A stretch of DNA of 10,190 nucleotides from Caulobacteraceae bacterium. GTDB taxonomy: Bacteria > Pseudomonadota > Alphaproteobacteria > Caulobacterales > Caulobacteraceae. This document shows, piece after piece, positions 6,912 through 10,190 of this stretch (the first letter of the stretch is position 1; the number at the start of each line of letters is the position of its first letter). The notes beneath the pieces are model-generated. The model had not been told where the DNA came from, ran no database searches, and worked only from the letters and a program-made list of their open reading frames with translations. The translations under genes and the position numbers were made by a program. The stretch lies in assembly GCA_947479185.1 (NCBI GenBank), contig CANJYY010000063.1, forward strand, positions 1 to 10,190. Direction: 5' to 3'.

Positions 6912-7705
6912 TAGATCAGCCCCGCCAGCGGCGAGCTCGGGTCGGCGTACATGCGGCGGGCCATACGGCCGGCGAGGTACGAATCCCGCCCGGCCATGAC
7001 GGCGTACTTCATGGCGCGGGCCATGCGGATCGGGTCCTTGGCCTCAGCGATGGCCGTGTTCATCAGGATGCCGTCGCAGCCCAGCTCCATGCCGATGGTC
7101 GCGTCCGAGGCCGTGCCGACCCCGGCGTCGACCAGCACCGGCACCTTCGACTGTTCGACGATCAGCCGGATGTTGACCTTGTTCTGGATGCCCAGGCCCG
7201 AGCCGATCGGCGCGCCCAGCGGCATGATGGCGGCGGCGCCGGCCTCCTCCAGCTTGCGGGCGTAGACGATGTCGTCGGTGCAGTAGACCATCACGTCGAA
7301 GCCCTCCTTCACCAGCAGTTTCAACGCCTTGAGCGTCTCTTCCATGTCCGGATAGAGGGTCTTCGGGTCGCTCAGCACCTCCAGCTTGACCAGCGACCAG
7401 TCGCCGGCCTCGCGGGCCAGCCGCAGGGTCCGCACCGCCTCCTCGCCGGTGAAACAGCCGGCGGTGTTGGGCAGGTAGGTGAAGCGGTCGGGCTTCACAA
7501 AATCCATCAGCAGCGGCTGGCTGGGGTCGGAGATGTTCACCCGGCGCACGGCCACAGTGACGATCTCCGCGCCCGCCGCCTCTGCGGCGGCGGCGTTGGT
7601 GGCGTAGTCCTTGTACTTCCCGGTGCCGACGATCAGGCGCGAGGTGAAGGTGCGGCCGGCGACGGTCCAGCTGTCGGCGGCGGGGGCGGTGAGGGTCTCG
7701 GTCAT
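6911..7705 (-). CDS. thiG: Thiazole synthase ThiG
   Basis: ThiG makes the thiazole phosphate half of thiamine from 1-deoxy-D-xylulose 5-phosphate, dehydroglycine and sulfur delivered by ThiS thiocarboxylate; it is a cytoplasmic TIM-barrel enzyme. Family blocks are clear along its 264 residues: [12 protein letters not shown] (20-31), RRVNI (54-58), LPNTAGC (78-84), the Schiff-base lysine K107 in [21 protein letters not shown] (162-173), [11 protein letters not shown] (192-202) and [14 protein letters not shown] (212-225). Length is typical, with about 13 extra residues at the N-terminus compared with B. subtilis ThiG. The ATG at 7705 is the only good start, but no Shine-Dalgarno sequence precedes it, so it may be leaderless or poorly initiated. 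The ThiS, ThiO and ThiE partners are not in the window. The upstream 130 bases show no TPP riboswitch signature. Confidence 0.97.
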   Translation of the reverse strand: MTETLTAPAADSWTVAGRTFTSRLIVGTGKYKDYATNAAAAEAAGAEIVTVAVRRVNISDPSQPLLMDFVKPDRFTYLPNTAGCFTGEEAVRTLRLAREAGDWSLVKLEVLSDPKTLYPDMEETLKALKLLVKEGFDVMVYCTDDIVYARKLEEAGAAAIMPLGAPIGSGLGIQNKVNIRLIVEQSKVPVLVDAGVGTASDATIGMELGCDGILMNTAIAEAKDPIRMARAMKYAVMAGRDSYLAGRMARRMYADPSSPLAGLI

Positions 7706-7752
7706 GGCGGCGGTTTACGCCGTGTCGGGCCCGGCGAGAAGAACGCCGACGC

Positions 7753-7792
7753 ATCTGCACGAAATCTGCATCACAGCCGTTCGCCCCCTGCA
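7753..7792. promoter_or_regulatory. Phased direct repeats, candidate OmpR/PhoB-type operator
   Basis: Two exact copies of ATCTGCA start at 7753 and 7764, separated by CGAA, giving an 11-base period. A third partial copy (CCCTGCA, 5 of 7) starts at 7786, exactly two periods further on; the slot between, at 7775, matches poorly (3 of 7). Seven-base repeats with four-base spacers are the layout of PhoB-type boxes. The site lies 69 bases before the response-regulator start and 48 bases before the thiG start, between two divergent genes. Binding by the neighbouring regulator is inference from geometry and position. Confidence 0.45.
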
Positions 7793-7803
7793 CCCCTCCC
7801 CCG

Positions 7804-7831
7804 TTGACCCGGCGCGGCGTCGGCGGATGAT
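7804..7831 (+). promoter_or_regulatory. Possible sigma-70-like promoter of the two-component operon
   Basis: TTGACC at 7804-7809 and GATGAT at 7826-7831 are separated by 16 bases and resemble -35 and -10 boxes (5 of 6 and 4 of 6 against the E. coli consensus). Transcription would then begin near 7838-7839, at or next to the ATG at 7839, giving a leaderless message. In a GC-rich genome such matches can be chance, and this reading excludes the two upstream ATG codons as starts. Confidence 0.25.
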
Positions 7832-7838
7832 GGACCCC

Positions 7839-8552
7839 ATGACCCGTTCGATCCTGATCGTCGATGACGACCCCCATATCCGCCAGTTGCTGGCCTTCGC
7901 CCTGACCAAGGCGGGGCTGGAAGCGCGCGAGGCCGAGGACGGCGAGGCGGCGCTCGCCGCTGTGGCCGCCAACCCGCCGGACCTGGTCATTCTCGACATC
8001 AACATGCCCCGGCTGAACGGGCTGGAGGTCTGCCGCCGCCTGCGGGCCCAGGGCGACCTGCCGATCCTGTTCCTGTCCTCGCGCGACGACGAGATCGACC
8101 GGGTGCTGGGCATTGAGCTCGGGGCCGACGACTATGTGGTCAAGCCGTTCAGCCCGCGCGAGGTCACCGCCCGCGTCCAGGCCATCCTGCGCCGCGCGGG
8201 CGGCCGCGCCGCGCCAGCGGCGGCCGGCGACGACGACGCCGCCATCGTGCGCGGCCGGCTGACCCTCAACACCGACGGCTGGACCGCCCTGTGGGACGAC
8301 CGCGAGGCGGCCCTGACGGTCACCGAGTTCGGCATCCTGCGCACCCTGGCCGGGGCGCCCACCAAGGTGTTCAGCCGCGACGCCATCATCGACCGGCTGC
8401 ACGGCCCGGGCTTCGCCATCACCGACCGGACCATCGACAGCCATGTGCGCAACCTGCGCGGCAAGTTCACCGCTCTGGGCGGCCATGACGTGATCGAGAC
8501 GCGCGCGGGGGTCGGCTACCGGCTGGGAGCCTGCGCCGGCCAGACCTCGTGA
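7839..8552 (+). CDS. OmpR/PhoB-family response regulator
   Basis: DNA-binding response regulator of 237 residues, the output half of the two-component pair with the next gene. The receiver domain (about 4-117) has the acidic pocket D9-D11, the phosphoacceptor D53 in VILDINMP, the switch position at S80/S81 where threonine is also common, and K102 in VVKPF. A short Gly/Ala linker leads to a winged-helix DNA-binding domain (about 136-232) with VTEFGILRTL, the recognition-helix region RTIDSHVRNLRGKF and the closing VGYRL wing. The start is uncertain: ATG codons at 7827, 7830 and 7839 are all in frame and none has a proper Shine-Dalgarno. I chose 7839 because it begins directly before the conserved first strand (SILIVDDD). 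The gene ends in a GTGA overlap with the kinase gene, so translation is probably coupled. The target genes are unknown. Confidence 0.94.
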   Translation: MTRSILIVDDDPHIRQLLAFALTKAGLEAREAEDGEAALAAVAANPPDLVILDINMPRLNGLEVCRRLRAQGDLPILFLSSRDDEIDRVLGIELGADDYVVKPFSPREVTARVQAILRRAGGRAAPAAAGDDDAAIVRGRLTLNTDGWTALWDDREAALTVTEFGILRTLAGAPTKVFSRDAIIDRLHGPGFAITDRTIDSHVRNLRGKFTALGGHDVIETRAGVGYRLGACAGQTS

Positions 8553-10135
8553 TCGCGAGGATCAAGACCCTCCTCAAGCGCGTCTGGCCGCGGCTGAAGC
8601 TGCGGACCATCCTGCTGTCGGTGCTGATCGGCGTGGCCGCCATGCCGGTCGCCGGGGCGGTGTTCCTGCGCGTCTACGAGAACACCCTGGTCCGTCAGAC
8701 GGAGGTCGAACTGGTGTCGCAGGGCGCGGCCCTGACCGCCGCCGCCGCCACCCTCTGGCCCGGCGCGACGCCGCCGGCCTCCCCGCCCGACAAGACCGCG
8801 CCCGGCTACTACAGGCCGGAGCACACGACCATCGACCTGAGCGGCTCCACGGTGCTGCCGGCTCGTCCGCCGGCCCTGCGCGGCGGACCGCCGGCCGATC
8901 CCGCGGCGCTGGCCGCCCTGCCCGCCCTGCGGCCGGTCATCGACGAGACCACCCGCACGACCCTGGCCTCGGTCGTACTGCTCGATCGCAACGGCGTGGT
9001 GGTCCAGGGCCTGGGCCTGGGCGGCAGCCATCGCCGCCTGCCGGAGGTCGCCGCCGCCCTGCGCGGCGAGACCCGCACCGTGCTGCGCCGCCAGTCGGAC
9101 TATCGCCCGCGCTATTCGTTCGAGTGGCTCAGCCGCGCCTCGGGCATCCGCCTGCACCATGCCCGACCGATCGTGGTCGACGGCAAGGTCGAGGGCGTGC
9201 TGCTGCTGTCCCGCTCGCCCCGGGCGCTGTTCGGCGGCCTCTACGAGGACCGCGGCAAGTTTCTCGCCGGTCTGGCCGGTCTGATCCTGATCCTGGTGCT
9301 GCTGTCGGGGCTGATCGCCGGCGGCATTACCCGGCCGATCGTGGCCCTCAGCCGCGCCTCGCGCGACGTGGCCGCGGGGGTCGGCGACATCCCCGACACG
9401 CCGGCCACGGCGGCCATCGAGATCCGCCAGCTCTACGCGGACTTCCGCGCCATGGCCGAGGCCATCGACCGCCGGTCCCGCTACCTGCGCGACTTCGCCG
9501 CCGCCGTCAGCCATGAGTTCAAAACGCCGCTGGCCGGCATCGGCGGGGCCGTCGAACTGCTTCAGGACCACGGCGAGACGATGAAGCCGGAGGAGCGCGC
9601 CCGCTTCCTCGCCAACATCGCCGCCGACAACGCCCGCCTGACCCAGCTGGTCACCCGGCTGCTCGACCTGGCCCGCGCCGACATGGCCCAGCCCGGAACC
9701 GGCCAGGCCGCCGATGTCACGGAGGTGGTCCACCGCATGGTCGACGCGCTCGGCGGCTCGACCCTGGCCATCGAGACCAGCCTGCCGCCGGACCTCCCCG
9801 CCGTGGCGGTGCCGCCCGAGGCGATCGAGACGGTGCTGACGGTGTTGCTGGAAAACAGCCGCCTGATCGGCGCGACCCGGGCCTGGGTCTCGGCCACGGC
9901 GGACGCCGCGGCGGTGACCCTGACCGTGTCCGACGACGGGCCCGGCGTGGCCGAGGCCGACCGCGACCGCCTGTTCGAGCCTTTCTTCACCAGCCGCCGC
10001 GCGGCCGGCGGCACGGGTCTCGGCCTGCCCATCGCCCGCTCCCTGCTGGCCGCCAGCCACGGCCGCATTGTCCTCGCCCCCTCCGCCGGCGGGGCAAGGT
10101 TCGAGGTGGTGCTGCCGGTGGCGGATGCGGGCTGA
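8549..10135 (+). CDS. Membrane sensor histidine kinase, partner of the upstream regulator
   Basis: Transmembrane histidine kinase of 528 residues. TM1 spans about 20-41 and TM2 about 239-260; between them lies a roughly 200-residue periplasmic sensor. Its first half is proline-rich (about 71-118), while 141-224 (LLDRNGVVV through the DGKVEGVLLLSRSP stretch) looks like a Cache-type fold of the CreC sort, which is inference. A HAMP domain follows (about 261-312), then HisKA with phosphoacceptor H322 in AVSHEFKTPL. The HATPase domain has N436, the G1 box DDGPG (462-466), the F box FEPFF (476-480) and the G2 box GTGLGL (488-493). The N box is degenerate: VLLENSRLIGA keeps the key Asn but lacks the usual first Asn and the basic-aromatic end. 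The GTG start overlaps the regulator's stop by four bases (GTGA). The signal sensed is unknown. Confidence 0.93.
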   Translation: MIARIKTLLKRVWPRLKLRTILLSVLIGVAAMPVAGAVFLRVYENTLVRQTEVELVSQGAALTAAAATLWPGATPPASPPDKTAPGYYRPEHTTIDLSGSTVLPARPPALRGGPPADPAALAALPALRPVIDETTRTTLASVVLLDRNGVVVQGLGLGGSHRRLPEVAAALRGETRTVLRRQSDYRPRYSFEWLSRASGIRLHHARPIVVDGKVEGVLLLSRSPRALFGGLYEDRGKFLAGLAGLILILVLLSGLIAGGITRPIVALSRASRDVAAGVGDIPDTPATAAIEIRQLYADFRAMAEAIDRRSRYLRDFAAAVSHEFKTPLAGIGGAVELLQDHGETMKPEERARFLANIAADNARLTQLVTRLLDLARADMAQPGTGQAADVTEVVHRMVDALGGSTLAIETSLPPDLPAVAVPPEAIETVLTVLLENSRLIGATRAWVSATADAAAVTLTVSDDGPGVAEADRDRLFEPFFTSRRAAGGTGLGLPIARSLLAASHGRIVLAPSAGGARFEVVLPVADAG

Positions 10136-10153
10136 GGCAAGGCCTGACCGAAG

Positions 10154-10190
10154 ATCCTCCCCTCCGGGGGAGGTGGCTCGCCGAAGGCGA
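10154..10190. repeat. Caulobacterales-type intergenic double-hairpin repeat (cut by window edge)
   Basis: CCTCCCC (10156-10162) pairs with GGGGAGG (10167-10173) around a four-base loop, then GTGGC leads into TCGCC/GGCGA (10178-10182, 10186-10190), a second stem with a GAA loop. I recognise this CTCCCC...GGGGGAGGTGGC layout as a repeated intergenic element in Caulobacter and Brevundimonas genomes. It begins about 20 bases after the histidine kinase stop and could also end transcription, though no T-tract is visible. The element probably continues past the window. Confidence 0.6.

Noticed and set aside
5211..6914. Long plus-strand open frame (567 codons) opposite the TPR gene
   Set aside because: The opposite strand encodes a protein with a signal peptide and ordered motifs. 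The plus-strand frame is Arg/Gly/His-rich without domains, a typical high-GC shadow.
7611..7826. N-terminal extension of the response regulator from 7611
   Set aside because: It would overlap thiG antisense and adds about 70 residues with no receiver homology; receivers begin just before SILIVDDD.
7706..7838. TPP riboswitch upstream of thiG
   Set aside because: Read on the minus strand, I find neither the CUGAGA core nor the other conserved thi-box segments.
7044..8486. Minus-strand open frame (480 codons) spanning thiG and the regulator gene
   Set aside because: It crosses two well-identified genes and the divergent intergenic region in a wrong frame, and has no domain-like sequence.
8516..10060. 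Long minus-strand open frame (514 codons) opposite the histidine kinase
   Set aside because: It is a Gly/Arg/Gln-rich low-complexity translation, fully covered by a kinase with all its expected boxes.

Overview
The window is high-GC DNA with dense genes and very short gaps, and it reads like a chromosomal segment of an alphaproteobacterium of the Caulobacteraceae (Brevundimonas, Phenylobacterium or Caulobacter type). The lineage call rests on four things: an RNase E with an acidic insertion in its S1 region and a C-terminal GWW motif, the terminal CCTCCCC/GGGGAGG intergenic repeat, GANTC (CcrM-type) sites in intergenic DNA, and the close match of the RNase E N-terminus to what I remember of the Caulobacter protein. 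Nothing suggests a mobile element, phage or CRISPR array. I read the segment as core genome.

Layout. Positions 1-2742 (+) hold RNase E, missing only its first few codons at the left edge. Fifty bases later comes an exported M48 metalloprotease with a TPR-like C-terminus (2793-4205, +), followed 53 bases on by a probable lipoprotein thioredoxin of the DsbA/ScsC type (4259-5017, +). These two form a likely envelope protein-quality-control pair. A 106-base convergent gap carries a GC-rich hairpin and a GATTC site. On the minus strand lie an exported TPR protein of unknown function with ordered Cys/His motifs (5124-6797) and, upstream of it, thiG, the thiazole synthase of thiamine synthesis (6911-7705). 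A divergent region separates thiG from an OmpR/PhoB-type response regulator (about 7839-8552, +). Its stop codon overlaps the GTG start of a membrane histidine kinase (8549-10135, +). The window ends inside a Caulobacterales-style intergenic repeat of two tandem hairpins.

How the genes relate. RNase E is the degradosome scaffold and acts in the cytoplasm. The M48 protease and the DsbA-like protein both act in the envelope and plausibly share the job of outer-membrane protein folding. The two-component pair is a self-contained operon whose signal and targets cannot be read from sequence. Upstream of it lie two exact ATCTGCA half-sites 11 bp apart, with a weaker third in phase, which is the geometry that OmpR/PhoB regulators bind; this is a candidate autoregulatory operator that could also affect thiG. 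The least explained gene is the TPR protein. I found no clear new defence or mobile system. The items most worth follow-up are the TPR protein with its conserved-looking metal-type residues and the phased operator.
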